A DNA stretch of 64,000 bases from Batkoa obscura (Eukaryota > Entomophthoromycota > Entomophthoromycetes > Entomophthorales > Batkoaceae). The DNA lies in NCBI GenBank assembly GCA_030770535.1, contig JASVEC010000014.1, forward strand, positions 186,001 to 250,000, read 5' to 3'. Below, in pieces: positions 46,378 through 58,271 of this stretch. The first letter of the stretch is position 1; each line of letters opens with the position of its first letter. The notes beneath the pieces were generated by a model, which was not told where the DNA came from, did no database searches, and saw only the letters and a list, made by a program, of their open reading frames with translations. The position numbers were made by a program, and so were the translations under genes.

Positions 46378-47280
46378 TTAAATAAGTAATTCTTTAGTCC
46401 AAAATATAGAATCAGCTCCCAAATAGTCAACAGCAAACTGCTTAAATTCTTGTCTAGTAAATGGGGTGTTGGTTTTTGGATTAATTGCTACCAAATCAGG
46501 TTCTTGAACAGCCATAGCAACCCAACTAAGTTTATGTTTGATTTTGTATTCGTTGAAAAACGGATAAGAATTGTTCATTTGAGGTTTATTATAGGGAATG
46601 ACATCTGGTCCACCCAACCCGAATCCATGTTCCAAAGCATTCTCAAAAAAAGTAGACATAAAATTTTTACTATTCTTCCATTCACAAGGCCAAAAATTAA
46701 CAAATTGAATTACTTTGCTTTGTTTAAATTGACTTTTTGTATATTTTATGTTGGCCAATTCAGCATCAAAATAGTCAGCACAATTGAGCTTTGATTCTTC
46801 AACTTCAATCGAGGTTTCTGGTAGTATAATACCCTCGATTTTGCCATCAAATTCTTTTGCCAACTTATAAATCAATGCTTGATAACGATCTCGTACTTCT
46901 TTCACCCATTGTTTAGCAACCCATCCAGAACCTTCACTAAATACTTGTTTCTCTAATCCACTTTGATATATAGGGTCAGTAAGTAAATAGCTGGGAATAT
47001 TTTTAGCTTTAGGGAGAAAAAATCTATCTTGTAATTGAATATACAATTTACGATTTAACTTCTTCAAATAGCTCAAATCTGAGTTAATTTTGGTGAAATT
47101 ATAGCATCCTTTATTTCCCTCTAACGATTTCCAACTATATAACACTTCTGCGCCATCAATCCCTTCTCTTTTAAGGATCGATTCTACCTCTTTTAAATCG
47201 ATTGATGAAGTATAAATGTAATTCTCTTCCCCAAATGTTACGCTTATTAGAAATAGAAAACAAAGTATTAATAATCTCAT
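46378..47280 (-). CDS. Secreted glycosidase-like TIM-barrel protein
   Basis: Intronless, 300 residues, with a clear signal peptide (MRLLILCFLFLISVTFG). The fold pattern is that of a clan GH-A hydrolase: an early strand GAEVLYSWKSLEGNKG with the usual 'as it proceeds through' segment YNFTKINSDLSYLKKLNRKL, strand-end IEGIILPETSIE (candidate acid/base Glu), FVNFWPC, GFGLGGPDV and a late strand SWVAMAVQEPDLV (candidate nucleophile Glu). It resembles uncharacterised glycoside hydrolases related to GH42/GH5. Substrate unknown; extracellular polysaccharide digestion is inference. Confidence 0.7.
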   Translation of the reverse strand: MRLLILCFLFLISVTFGEENYIYTSSIDLKEVESILKREGIDGAEVLYSWKSLEGNKGCYNFTKINSDLSYLKKLNRKLYIQLQDRFFLPKAKNIPSYLLTDPIYQSGLEKQVFSEGSGWVAKQWVKEVRDRYQALIYKLAKEFDGKIEGIILPETSIEVEESKLNCADYFDAELANIKYTKSQFKQSKVIQFVNFWPCEWKNSKNFMSTFFENALEHGFGLGGPDVIPYNKPQMNNSYPFFNEYKIKHKLSWVAMAVQEPDLVAINPKTNTPFTRQEFKQFAVDYLGADSIFWTKELLI

Positions 47281-47556
47281 AATAAATAAAATATATTCTA
47301 TTAATTGGCCCCTATACTATTTAATTTACAATGAAAGAATAAAGTTAAAATAAATAATCTAAAGGGACGCTATTCTCTATTTATACAACCAAAAGCCAAC
47401 TTTTCTAATTACATCATATCTCATAGTTAAAGAATTATTATAATAGTTATTTATAGCAGGATATTAAAAGACTTTAATGAATTTAGTGTCACAGTAATTT
47501 ATTTTTGGCCGCAAAATTAAGCATTCTGGGATTATGTATTCAAACAACGTAAATCC

Positions 47557-48396
47557 CAGTCAAGTGGGGGAGATCTCAATGAAGTGGAAAAGTATTTAAA
47601 TATTCTTGCATAAAATAGAATAATTAAATAACAAAAATACTTTTCAAAAAAGTTCTATTAATAAAAAACAAAGTTTCAAAGTAAAGATATTCCATACATA
47701 TAATATTATATAATTCATAATATTTCTAAAGACTTTATAATCCTTTCAAAAATAAACAAAATAATATAATAGCCTTACATATCAATAATTAAATTATTAT
47801 CTGTATTTATTTTAATGCTTTTTGTTATCTATTTAGTATCTTTTTTTATATTATAGAATTTTGTATGTAGGTTTTTATACTATTAAAATTAGAAATTGAT
47901 CTATTTTGTTTAAGTTAAAAATTGACTAAATTTTGGCTAAGTGAATCTACATAATTTTCAGATATAAATACAAAAAAAAGATACTTTATATCTCAGGTAC
48001 TTACTGTTAAACACTTAGAACCATAATCAGACCTGACTGTAATTGGGCTATAGCGGTAAGGTTTTACAAAATCTAAATTTTAAGAATAAAGATCTCAGGT
48101 TTTTAAAAGGATTAAAGTCTTTAGAAATATTATGAATTATATGGGGATGTATTTTTGTGTTTAAGAATTTTATTAACAAATTTTCCGCTTAAATAGTGCT
48201 CAAAAAATGAAAGAAATAATGAAGTCAAAAAAAACATTACCATATAATATTATATGTGTGGAATATCTTTACTTTGAAACTTTGTTTTTTGTTAATAGAA
48301 CTTTTTTGATAAGTATTTTTATTATTTGATTGTTCTGTTTTATGCAGTGACATCCAACTACCTCTCCATTTCATTAAGATCTCCTCCACTTAATTG
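47557..48396. mobile_element. Foldback element with ~195-bp inverted arms
   Basis: The left arm (about 47557-47752) and right arm (about 48099-48396) are reverse complements over their length. Matched blocks are GTGGGGGAGATCTCAATGA with TCATTAAGATCTCCTCCAC, GCATAAAATAGAA with TTCTGTTTTATGC, and CAAAGTTTCAAAGTAAAGAT with ATCTTTACTTTGAAACTTTG. The loop of about 350 bp has no coding potential. The right arm is interrupted by element M14 at exactly one TA. The outer ends repeat GAGATCT. This looks like a non-autonomous foldback DNA transposon or a large MITE. Confidence 0.85.
48140..48244 (-). mobile_element. TA-flanked element, copy M14, nested in foldback arm
   Basis: TA-TGGGGATG to CATTACCA-TA. 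Without it, and with one TA, the right arm reads GAATTATATAATATTATAT, identical to the complement of the left arm near 47700-47720. This fixes the target site as TA and dates M14 after the foldback element. Reads open end to end on the minus strand. Confidence 0.95.
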
Positions 48397-49187
48397 AGAT
48401 CTATGTTACATTACGTTATATACTAATTTTTTTGATTTGAGAATTTGATAGAAATGATTAATTTGAATTTTTTAGAATTTCTGACATTTTAGATTTATCG
48501 GTTACCTTTTGGGTTAACTACGGTCTACTGAATTAGCCATAAGCTGAACAGTATATAGGGAAGCCGTACTTATCTTCTTATAAGCAACCTTTTTTATCTT
48601 TACTTTTGTTCTATTTTAGCTTATATTTATCCTAATAACAAAATATACATTAAATTAAATACATTTTTACTAATATTAAAATAGCAAAAACTACATAGCA
48701 TAAATACTAAAAACTTATTAAACTTATAAAGCAGTTTCAAAAGTAATATAAGATTTTTGATTTAAAAAAGTAAGTGTAATTGGTTACAATGATGATCCTT
48801 ACCAGATTCTTCATCAATAAATATAAAATTTACTTTAAAAGCTACTTATTACTATCACTTATGTTTAGGACTTTTATAAATTTATATTTAGTATATATAT
48901 GCCGCATAAATGAATTATACATAATGTTATTCTCTAAATCTTTAAATAGAAATCTAAATATAAGCACATTTTACTTTGCTTTGTATATTTATTGAGAATA
49001 TTTTAAAAATAGCTTTAAAAACTTCAGATTTTACTAATAATTTCAAATATGTCTTATTAGGTATTTCATTGTTATATTTAAATTAAAACTTTAATAAGAT
49101 TATATCAATAATTATTTTAAAAAAATGTAAATTTATCAATGTGAAATTTGTATTTTAATTTTTGATCGTTGAAAATATGTAGAATAA

Positions 49188-49289
49188 TATGGGGGTGTAT
49201 TTTTGTATAAGAATTTACTAACAACGTTTCTACTCAAACAAGGCTTAAAAAATGAAAAAAGTAATGAAACCAAAAAAAACATCCTCATA
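49188..49289 (-). mobile_element. TA-flanked element, copy M15
   Basis: TA-TGGGGGTG to CATCCTCA-TA, core in reverse (CTCAAACAAGGCTTAAAAAA). Confidence 0.88.
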
Positions 49290-49430
49290 TGGTTTAGGTT
49301 CTTTTAAATGGGCTATTTTAAAAAGATAATATATAAATTTCAATTTTTTGAGGATGCTAAAATATCTAATATCCTATTCATGAAAACGTTAAAAAGGTGA
49401 AAATTTAATTATAGGCAAAAGAAGATAAAA

Positions 49431-49529
49431 AACTTGGAATGTTTTTTTGTGTTTAAGAATTTTATTAACAATCTTTCCACTCATAGCGCTTAAAAATGGA
49501 AAAAATGAAATAAAAAAAACATCACCATA
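49431..49529 (-). mobile_element. TA-flanked element, copy M16
   Basis: Left end diverged (AACTTGGAATG), right end CATCACCA-TA; core CACTCATAGCGCTTAAAAA. It lies about 140 bp after M15 in the same orientation. Confidence 0.8.
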
Positions 49530-49828
49530 TAATTTTCATATTTTATATCAATAGTGATAGCCTTAGCTTTTGATACAGGTCCAAGAACTTTTTATAAACT
49601 CTTAAAAAAATACAATTCTTTAGCTTTTTGAATTTTTTAAGCTATAGATGCCATTAGATTTAAAAGCATTTAACTTATAGTTTCAAGAAAAAAGTGTTCT
49701 TAAATATTTTATCTTAAATAAGAACTAATATTTGTGTTTGTAGGGTTAAAATAATATTTATGGTGGTAAAACTAACTCCATAGATATAAACTAAAATAAA
49801 ATAGTAACACAAAGTATAGTAGATATAG

Positions 49829-49934
49829 TACATGAAGACATACATTTTTTTTAAAGAATTTTACTAACAATGTTTCTGCTCAAATAGGGCTCAAGAAAAT
49901 GGAAAAAGTGATGAAACTAAAAAGAACATTCCTA
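49829..49934 (-). mobile_element. TA-flanked element, copy M17
   Basis: TA-CATGAAGA to CATTCC-TA; core GCTCAAATAGGGCTCAAGAA. Both ends diverged. It lies about 80 bp beyond the 3' end of the Zn2Cys6 gene. Confidence 0.8.
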
Positions 49935-50014
49935 TGTTTTATTATGGGAAATAAATAAAGTATGATGAAAGTTTATAAAATGATACAGAATGAGTGTTAA
50001 AAATAATCATCATT

Positions 50015-51745
50015 TTAAGCATCTATATTATCCTTTAAAGAGTCTTCAATAATTTCAATCAGTTTTAAATTATAGTCACACATTTTTATAATTGAGGGCA
50101 CTCTAAACAAAGGTCTTAAAAATTCTTTTCCTTTCTGAATATATGCCATCGTCTCTTCTTGGCCCTCTCCATATCGCAACATAAAAACTAAGCAGGTAGA
50201 TACAAGGGCGCAGTTGAGAGTAAGGCTATATTTATGTGAATTTATAGTCGCACTATCAATCACTGAGTAACATTTATTGAGTACAATTTTGATACATTTT
50301 AATGCATTTATATCACTATTTTTACCAGCTGTACCTTCCCTAAATTCATAGACCTTTTTCTCCATAGATAAAGTGAATTGGATTGAATAAATATAATAAT
50401 TAGTGTGGTGGAAGTAATATGTAATGCAATTTTGGTAGTCTTTAATAGTAGATATTAACTTTTGATTCTCTGAATTTATTAAAATATCATTCATAATCCT
50501 AATATACTTTTCTTTAGTTGCAACTATTTTGAATGCAAGTTTCTGTAAGATGGCACAAAATTTTACTTGATCTTTGTTTTCAATTATTTTTTTTTCTTTG
50601 ATTAATCGTAAATCAAAAAATATAGTACTTATTATATAATAAAATTCGTGTAATTTTAAAAAGCAATATTGCTGAACGTCCCTATCATCTTTGCTAAAAT
50701 CAAAAGGGTATTGACAAAATTTACTTTTGAAATGTTCATCTAATTTTTTCAACTCCAGTGGAAGCATGGGCTCAGCAACGTAGGACCCGAAACTCAATAA
50801 TGTTCCAGTATAGTATGAGTTTAACAAGCAATAAGTGTAAACGCGTCCAGCGTTAACCTCTTTAGATAAATGCCTTGATGGCTGATTTAGTCCGATTGTA
50901 AATGACATTCTATAACAATGAAATAAGAGGAATTCTTTAAGACAACCAACCCAAGGTATATAAGCTATTCCACTAATAATTATAAGTATGGTTTGGATGC
51001 TTTCTAAACTTGGCTTGATCCGAGGAACTTTTGAAGCGAATTCATAAAGCTTTCCTTCAAAATATTGAATTAAATCTTTTACAATTTTGGTTTGCTCCAT
51101 ACATATAAGACCGCTCATAAGGATAGCCGATTTCAAATTGAAGGAACATGAGAGAAAGTTAAATCTTGTTTCATCAAATAAGGGAAATATTTTGTTGCTG
51201 AATTCGAAATAGCTTATTATAGCTTGCTTTATAATTGGACCAATATTAAACTTATCTTCTTTTGGCACTTTGGGTGTAAATGTTAATTTCTTAGGTTTAA
51301 AGGTTAAGAGACCCAGCTTATCTGTTAACGCAATGAAAAGATTTAAGCCTTTACTAGGGAAAAACGGGGAAGGGTTTTGGATAAAGTTTAATAAATTTTC
51401 CAACAATAATTTTCTTTGAAATTTGTTAAAGATTCCAACGACGTTATATGAAAAATCATAATCCTTGGGTACTTTTAACAACTGATGTTTACATTTTTTG
51501 GTCTGAGGATGTTTTATGTCTACTTCTTTTATATAAACAAAACTAATTTTTGGGATAACTTTAGGTTCGGAATCGGGTGAATACTTTTTTGACCCATTTT
51601 TATAACCTCCCTTATGATAAATGACTTCTCTATTGAAAGTACATTTTGTATATCTTTTTTTACACCTTGAGCACTGAGGTAGTAGTCTATCACATTTAAC
51701 ATGACTTGCAACACATTGGTCACATCGATGTTCTCTTTTATCCAT
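50015..51745 (-). CDS. Zn2Cys6 binuclear-cluster transcription factor
   Basis: Intronless, 576 residues. The N-terminal DNA-binding domain is CDQCVASHVKCDRLLPQCSR followed by CKKRYTKC (residues about 8-36): a complete six-cysteine zinc cluster with spacing C-x2-C-x6-C-x6-C-x2-C-x8-C. A basic linker follows (YKNGSKK). The remaining 500 residues form a helical fungal-specific regulatory region with a divergent middle-homology-like core (IPWVGCLKEFLLFHCYRMSF, TIGLNQPSRHLSKE). This family is essentially restricted to fungi, which supports the host assignment. Target genes cannot be read from the context. Confidence 0.92.
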   Translation of the reverse strand: MDKREHRCDQCVASHVKCDRLLPQCSRCKKRYTKCTFNREVIYHKGGYKNGSKKYSPDSEPKVIPKISFVYIKEVDIKHPQTKKCKHQLLKVPKDYDFSYNVVGIFNKFQRKLLLENLLNFIQNPSPFFPSKGLNLFIALTDKLGLLTFKPKKLTFTPKVPKEDKFNIGPIIKQAIISYFEFSNKIFPLFDETRFNFLSCSFNLKSAILMSGLICMEQTKIVKDLIQYFEGKLYEFASKVPRIKPSLESIQTILIIISGIAYIPWVGCLKEFLLFHCYRMSFTIGLNQPSRHLSKEVNAGRVYTYCLLNSYYTGTLLSFGSYVAEPMLPLELKKLDEHFKSKFCQYPFDFSKDDRDVQQYCFLKLHEFYYIISTIFFDLRLIKEKKIIENKDQVKFCAILQKLAFKIVATKEKYIRIMNDILINSENQKLISTIKDYQNCITYYFHHTNYYIYSIQFTLSMEKKVYEFREGTAGKNSDINALKCIKIVLNKCYSVIDSATINSHKYSLTLNCALVSTCLVFMLRYGEGQEETMAYIQKGKEFLRPLFRVPSIIKMCDYNLKLIEIIEDSLKDNIDA

Positions 51746-53741
51746 ATTTAAATTATTATTATTTTCAGCAAATTTAAATAATATAGGAAAGTAAAAGTTC
51801 TTATATATATGATACTATACAAACTTATTTAGTAGCCAATGAAAAAAAAACCTTAGTTACAATAAAATTGTAGCATAAAAAATTCATATTCATGGTAGAG
51901 CTAGCCAATAAATCGAAAAAATTACTCAAAACAAACAGAATTGCTATCATGAATAACAATGGGAACATCTTAATATAGTATTATGTCCGATTTATTTATG
52001 AGCTTACACAACATTTATTTAATAAATACCAAAGTCAATCTATTACCAAATCATCCAGCTTATAAATTCTTTAACGAAATCAGGTGTTATTATCACAGCT
52101 CTTGAATTTGCTAGAATTGGTTAAGTTTAATTCAACTTCAATATCCAATTTATCAAAACTATCTAAAAATAACTTTTAAATTTATTAACAAAATAATAGA
52201 TACTTTTAGTTCTAATATAATAACATAAAAAATATAATTGTTGTATATTTATACTTATCTTTAAAGGGTTTATAATGTACGTTTAATTTTAACAACCATG
52301 TGTATATCACCAAACCTCATTCTGATAAGCTTCAAGTCCACCTTGAGCTTACTTCCTTTAAATTACCTTTTTCTTTTAAAGGTTTTTCGTTTCGATGATA
52401 AAAGTTATAAGAACAAACAGAATGCGAATTTGATTTATTTAAAATATTTAAAATCTATAAAATGAACTTAAATTACTATAAAATAAATAATGTTTTATTA
52501 AAATTTCCATTTTTATCTATGGGAACTATAAATAAAGGTGCTGCAATTAATCAGCAAAGATAAAAATAAAAATAATTGATAAATCAAATATATTCATATC
52601 GAAACAAATGAGTGGCTAAATATTAGTCAACATTCTTTAGCCTTACTACTTATAGCATTTTCTGTAAATACTCTTTATTTTACTCCCATTATTTTGACGC
52701 TGTTATAGTATTCAGCTATATAGGTACTACCTATATACTTTTTATTAATGTTATTTTTATTGATTGATGAAATTTAAACTATACTTTTGTTGAAAAGCTT
52801 GATACACAAAAGTACCATCATATTAGATATTTAGCCTAAATAATCCAATCTGAAATGCTGAGACGACCTCTGAATTCCTGTGAATCGGTTTATTCAAGGT
52901 TCTTCCTGTTGTTTAATTTTAATTTAGTTCTTTTATCTTATTTTGACCAAATAAATCATTACGAGCTTTAGCTTTTCAGGAAGTTTTATTGAAAAAAATA
53001 CTGAGACCAGACTGCCGCAAAAGGCATTGATCTAGAATTTGGTTAGTTTTCTGTAGTTTTTACATTAACTCCAAATTAAAACTTATTAAAAAAATGTATG
53101 GAAACAAGGATGAGTTTACAATAAAGCACAAAGAAGTAAGTTTTTGCTTTACATAATATGGAATGAAAATGAGATGTTAGGGTATTATTTGTTCTAGCCC
53201 TTTTATATCAGAAATAAGATCTATATCTAGTAATGATAATCGATACAAAGCTTCATTTAAAAATAGCTGGATATATCTTTAAAGGACTTTGCTTTAGGAT
53301 CAATGGGTAGTATGTCTTTTTACACTTATCTTTATACAAGTATCAAACAGGATTTATTGTATAACAAATATCTATTTTATATATACAAAAATTAATCTAG
53401 AGTACTCTTAATTCAAATTATCATATTATTAATTCCGATTTTTTCTTTTAATGTTTCATATGAGCTTTAAGATTTATTCGATAATTTAAGAAAAAAGTCA
53501 AGAATATTTTAATCATGTTAAAGAATATTGATATTAAAAATATTTTAAAGATTAAAGTAAAATTTTGATTTTATAAAAGCACTATTACTATACTATCAGT
53601 ACCTTACGTATTAATTTACATTCAATATTAATATGATACGAAATTTTAGCAGTTATCATTTTTATGAAATTCTGCACTTTGACTTGTATTTTGTCACTAT
53701 TAATTAAGTCATAATAAATAGGTAAAGCACAAGACAATTGA

Positions 53742-53844
53742 TATGGGGATATATTTTTGTATTTAAGAATTTTACTAACAATTTTTCCACTCAAATAGCA
53801 CTTAAAAGGTGAAAAAAACAATGAAGCCAAAAAACATCCCCATA
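53742..53844 (-). mobile_element. TA-flanked element, copy M18
   Basis: TA-TGGGGATA to CATCCCCA-TA; both termini nearly perfect, core CTCAAATAGCACTTAAAAGG. Confidence 0.92.
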
Positions 53845-54226
53845 TCATTAAGTCGAATTGGTATATAAAGAATTACATACAAGCTAAATCTCACAGTAAA
53901 ACAATCGATTATCACGATTAAGCCCTTTATATTTGCTTAGTACAGTGTATTGAGGTGATGCTATATAAGAATTAAAGTATAAGTAACCAACCTATTATCA
54001 TATTAAATATTTAACTAATACAAACACAAGACACAAATATAAAAAAAAGATATCAGACCATTGACTTAAACTTGTGTAGCTTGCTTTATATTAAACGTAG
54101 TTAACTCTATTTATAAATTCCAAAGCTAAAAGCTTTACATATAAAATATATATCGCTATCAAAATGATACTATCAATTTTTAAAAATAGGCTGATTTTTG
54201 TTTTACATGTATTTTAAATTTAAACA

Positions 54227-54329
54227 TATACGGTTGTTTTTTTAGTTTTATCACTTTCTTCATTTTTTAAGCACTATTTGAACGGAAAGATTGTTAGTAA
54301 AATTCTTAATTAAAGAATACATTCCCATA
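54227..54329 (+). mobile_element. TA-flanked element, copy M19
   Basis: Left end diverged (TA-TACGGTTG), right end CATTCCCA-TA; core AAGCACTATTTGAACGG. Confidence 0.85.
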
Positions 54330-54898
54330 TAACATAATTTTTGAGTATAGCAAAATATTTCTAATACAATTCAGGCTCTATAAATGATAATGAACAATTG
54401 ATATTTTAGTCATTAAATAATCCATATTCTACTAGATTTTAATAAAATCCAATTTACTTAATTTGGATATAGTGCAAATTAATATTGGAATTGATTTTTG
54501 CTATTTTGATGAAATAACAGAGTTTTCATAAATGATTTTTTTGGTTTCAAAAGAGTAGTTATACTTTCAAGTGTTTATTATAGCTTGTTAAACCCTTAAG
54601 ACATTGAAGTGGGTGACTGGATGGTTAGGATCTATTTACCCTGTTTATTTACTAAAGAGCAACCTTTTGTCCAAAAAATAGCACTTACATTTATAAAACT
54701 TTTTATTTTATGTTTTATCATTATAGTAAAAAAAGCTAAATCATTGCATTTTGTGAAGTTTATAAATAGTAATATCCGATAAAACTAAATAAACAATTAC
54801 TTTTTTAAAAAAAGCACTTTAATGACCAAAAATAGCACTTATTTTAAAACATTATAAAAAAATTAAAAACAAGAACAAAAAGTATGAAAAACAAAGTA

Positions 54899-55001
54899 TA
54901 TGGGGATAGGTTTTTTTGTTTAAGAATTTTACTACAATCTTTCCACTCAAATAGCGCTTAAAAAATGGAAAAATAATAAAACCAAAAAAAACAGCCCCAT
55001 A
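54899..55001 (-). mobile_element. TA-flanked element, copy M20
   Basis: TA-TGGGGATA to CAGCCCCA-TA, running directly into an (AT)n tract. Core CTCAAATAGCGCTTAAAAAA. Confidence 0.9.
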
Positions 55002-55021
55002 TATATATATATATATATATC
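54999..55021. repeat. (AT)n microsatellite
   Basis: About eleven AT units directly after the right terminus of M20, sharing its TA target bases. Confidence 0.95.
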
Positions 55022-56121
55022 ACATTTTAGTTAAGCATCTAAATAAAAGAGATAGATTTATAGGTGCTATAGAATGCTGCTCTGACTTGCCCAAATTGCT
55101 TACTATTTGTTTCACCCTCTAGTTTCAAACTTTCTCTCAAGTGATGAGGACTTATATCTTGGTCGCAGAGATCCAGGTAGCCCTATTCTTACTGCATAAA
55201 GCTCTAAGGTAATGGCATTCCTATCCCAATCTATGTTACTTCCTCTTCAATATATGTATGCATTAATATACATAAACCTGAAAAGATGTTAGTCAGATAT
55301 ATGTTGACCCAGTCTAAAGTACATACGTTTAAGGTAAAGTACCTTACAGTAATTATATAATTTGTCTCTCGCCTTTATATTCCTTTACTTTGCCCTTCGA
55401 ACTTCACTTTCAGTACTCGGCTCATTCTTTTCAATTTTTCCAAAATCCACATCTACAAATAACATACTTGGAGAGCCTTTGGCTTTTATAAGATTTCACA
55501 TAAAAATTATTTTGTAACAAAGTGGATACAATGTATAAATCGAGTAGTTTAATAGATAATCGATTATTTTTTAATGGGTTTGTTTTTAAACTATTAGCTT
55601 ATAAAGATAAAGAATATAATTTACTATTATAGAAACAGAACAAAAATTACAAAGTTATAGTATATAGTTTATTAGCTTCTGTTCTGGTATTTTTTGTATT
55701 TAAATTAGAGTATATTTTAATAGTGATACGAAAAGTGACTTTTTGAAATTTTAAAGTTTAGTTTGTATAATAAAATCTGCTATTCAATCATAACTTAAAA
55801 GCCCAACTACAAAAACAATGAGCTATAGCTTTTCAATAAGCAGTAAATAAGTATATCAATTAAAGAAAGCTTATATTGTAGCAAAATAAAATGTATAACA
55901 TAGTTCTACAAAATAGGGTGCCGTTATATAGCCAAGTTGCCCAAAAACAATCTGTAATAAATTTGAAGTTCTAAAGTTTTTCCTAGAATTTAGTTGCATC
56001 ATAAAACTTGGAGTAACTATGAAATCAAATTCAGTAGCCAATGAGAATAAGAATAAACCTTAACGTAGCTTATAAATTTCCAACCTTTAATTTGATAATT
56101 GCATTTTAATCTTGCCATAAA

Positions 56122-58271
56122 ATGGAGTATATCTTAAGCTATATAATCTCGTTTGTATTAGGTGGTATCATTGGGGCGCCAATTCTATTGTATTATGGGT
56201 ATACCATATTGGACAATGTAGTAAATAAGAAAGAGCCTGTAAATTTGGATATTGAGGATGGTAAGTATATTTTGATTAAACATGCATAAATATGTAAATT
56301 CTGATTAACTAGATAAGTTTGAATTTGAAGATACGGACTCGGAATTAGTAACGAAAGTGGGGTGGATACATGTATTACATCACGAAAAAGAGCTAGGTTT
56401 GCCAAATAATAATAATCTAAGCGGAATACTAAGTTCAAGTCTAAGCTCATTATTGGAAAGAAGAAATCCACATAACACTAAGAGGGATAAGCATAGTTGC
56501 TATGGGGTATTGAAAAAAGATCAACTTTTGATTTATGAAAGCGGTAATAGGGTAGAATGCCGTGGAGCTATTCTGTTATCAGAGTATCAAGTACTCCTTT
56601 ACCCTGATAATTTAATGGATAACGAAGTATTTAAGAAGATTCATCCTATTCATTTGAAACATGTCGATAGTGTAAGTAATGAAGTAAGTGAAAATAGTAG
56701 TGATAGCGGAGATAATGGAGAAGAGGAGAAAGTCATTGATGGCTCAGTTGGTGAAGTTGATAAACAGGAGGTTAAAAAAGAAACCAAGTTTGAGGAATAT
56801 TTTATTTATTTAGATTCTTCAGTTGAAAAGGAAAGTTGGTTTATCTGCTTATTGAAAGCATCAAAGTTAAACAAAAATATCAAAGAAAGAGAAACCTTAT
56901 ATGTTGATAAAACCGCAATCAATTCTTTAATTAATACTTTAGACTCAAGTTCAGTCCATTTACAAACAAAATGGCTAAATGCATTATTAGGTAAATATTT
57001 AATATAAATTTAGGCTGGAGCTTAAAACAACAATGCATACTTTTTATATCATATATATCTGTTTGGATCATTTATTAATATTTAAATTAGGTAGGGTATT
57101 TTTAGGCATATATAAAACAGACAAAGTGAAAGAGTATTTTATAAATAAAATAAAGACAAAAACAACGAAAGTGAAGAAGCCAGGGTTTCTAGGGGAGATA
57201 TTAGTTAGAGATTTAAAAGTGGGGGATAGTATACCATATATAACAAATCCAAAATTAATCAATTTGAACAAAGAAGGAGAATTGAGTATAGAAATGGATT
57301 TACAGTATAATGGAGGGTTTTTAGCAGAAATTGAAACAATTGCTAACATACAGGTTACAAGCAAATTAAAAGCAATCTTAATCAAGCTCCTGCTAACCGT
57401 TAAGTTAAAGCATTTAAGTGGCAAAATTTTATTAAGAATTAAACCTCCGCCTACAAATCGATTTTGGATTGGATTTTACCAGCTACCGAAAATGGATTTG
57501 GAAATTGAACCTATGGTGTCAGACACTCAAATCAAATCTTCAATGATTATATCTGCTATCGAAAAAAGAATTGTAGACCAAATCAAAGAAAGTTTAGTAT
57601 TACCTAATATGGATGACTATTGCTTTTTTCCATCGCATGGTAGTGGGGGTATATTTGATAATATGAACCTTTACCAAGATGAAACTGAAGAAGAAGTTAT
57701 TGAAGATGATAACAATTCAATTATAAATAATGAAAGCGATGGTAATAGTAAAGAATCAAATAGTGCTAGCACTGCTGTCAATGCCATTGAAAAAGAAGAG
57801 ACTATCTCAGCCGTTGAAGACAAACCGAATGGGTCAAGCCCAAGTTTATCACCGATAAAAATAAAGAATTTGAAAGAAAAATTACAATCTGCAGTAAGCC
57901 ATAGCCATCCCAGTAGTCAAGCTAGTAGTCATAGTAATCCATCCTTAAGTTTAAATGAAGATGCTGGTTCTGCTAATCAAAGTAAAACCAATACAAATAA
58001 CTTTAGTGAACGTTTAAAGAATTATTTTGGAAGTAAAAAGAAGAACACAATTTATAACAATCCAAACTCAAGTAATTCAATGCCAGACTTAAATAATGAG
58101 GACAAAAAAATACAAAAGAGTAATTCTTTGTATACTGAATTTGAAGGCCCCTCTTCCTCTATCCAACTGCCCCCAAAAGCGGCATTGGACGCTGAAGGCG
58201 ATTCTTTTAGAAAAAGAAAGTTTATACCAACTCAAACGGTAAAAGTTAGTTCGCAGCCCTTTTTATCTTAA
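56122..58271 (+). CDS. NVJ2: PH-SMP membrane-contact lipid-transfer protein (NVJ2/TEX2 type)
   Basis: Three exons (56122-56260, 56313-56990, 57091-58271; phase kept) give 665 residues. An N-terminal membrane anchor (YILSYIISFVLGGIIGAPIL) is followed by a PH-like domain (GWIHVLHHEKE, KHSCYGVLKKDQLLIYESG, EYFIYLDSSVEKESWFICLL). The SMP lipid-binding tube follows: NALLGRVFLGIYKTDKV, GDSIPYITNPKL, VKLKHLSGKILLRIKPPPTN, MDLEIEPMVSDTQI, IVDQIKESLVLPNMDDYCFF. The last 200 residues are Ser/Asn/Glu-rich and disordered. Yeast Nvj2 and animal TEX2 anchor in the ER and move ceramide or other lipids at ER-vacuole/Golgi or ER-endolysosome contacts (family knowledge). The start is the ATG immediately before the membrane helix. 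Confidence 0.93.

Larger units (their letters stand above)
47281..50014. other. Gene-free spacer with foldback element and small elements
   Basis: About 2.7 kb holding the foldback element (47557-48396) and four copies of the 101-bp family (M14-M17). The hydrophobic frame at 48780-48995 is a poly-A/T chance frame. No gene is supported. Confidence 0.65.
51746..56121. other. Large gene-free spacer
   Basis: About 4.4 kb with no supported gene. It contains M18, M19 and M20, an (AT)n run next to M20, and a less A/T-rich block at 55060-55470 that may be an old gene or transposon relic. The first 150 bp or so next to 51745 and the last 100 bp before 56122 likely carry promoters. Confidence 0.6.

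Noticed and set aside
46378-47280. Horizontal transfer of the glycosidase-like gene from bacteria
   Set aside because: It is intronless, but codon use and A/T content match its neighbours and several clearly native genes here are also intronless; no sequence sign of transfer.
48780-48995. Hydrophobic 71-codon frame as a membrane protein gene
   Set aside because: It is made of A/T-rich low-complexity codons in a repeat spacer, with no domain, no upstream promoter-like sequence and no support from neighbours.
53588-53848. 86-codon minus-strand frame as a gene
   Set aside because: The N-terminal third is element M18; the remainder is spacer.
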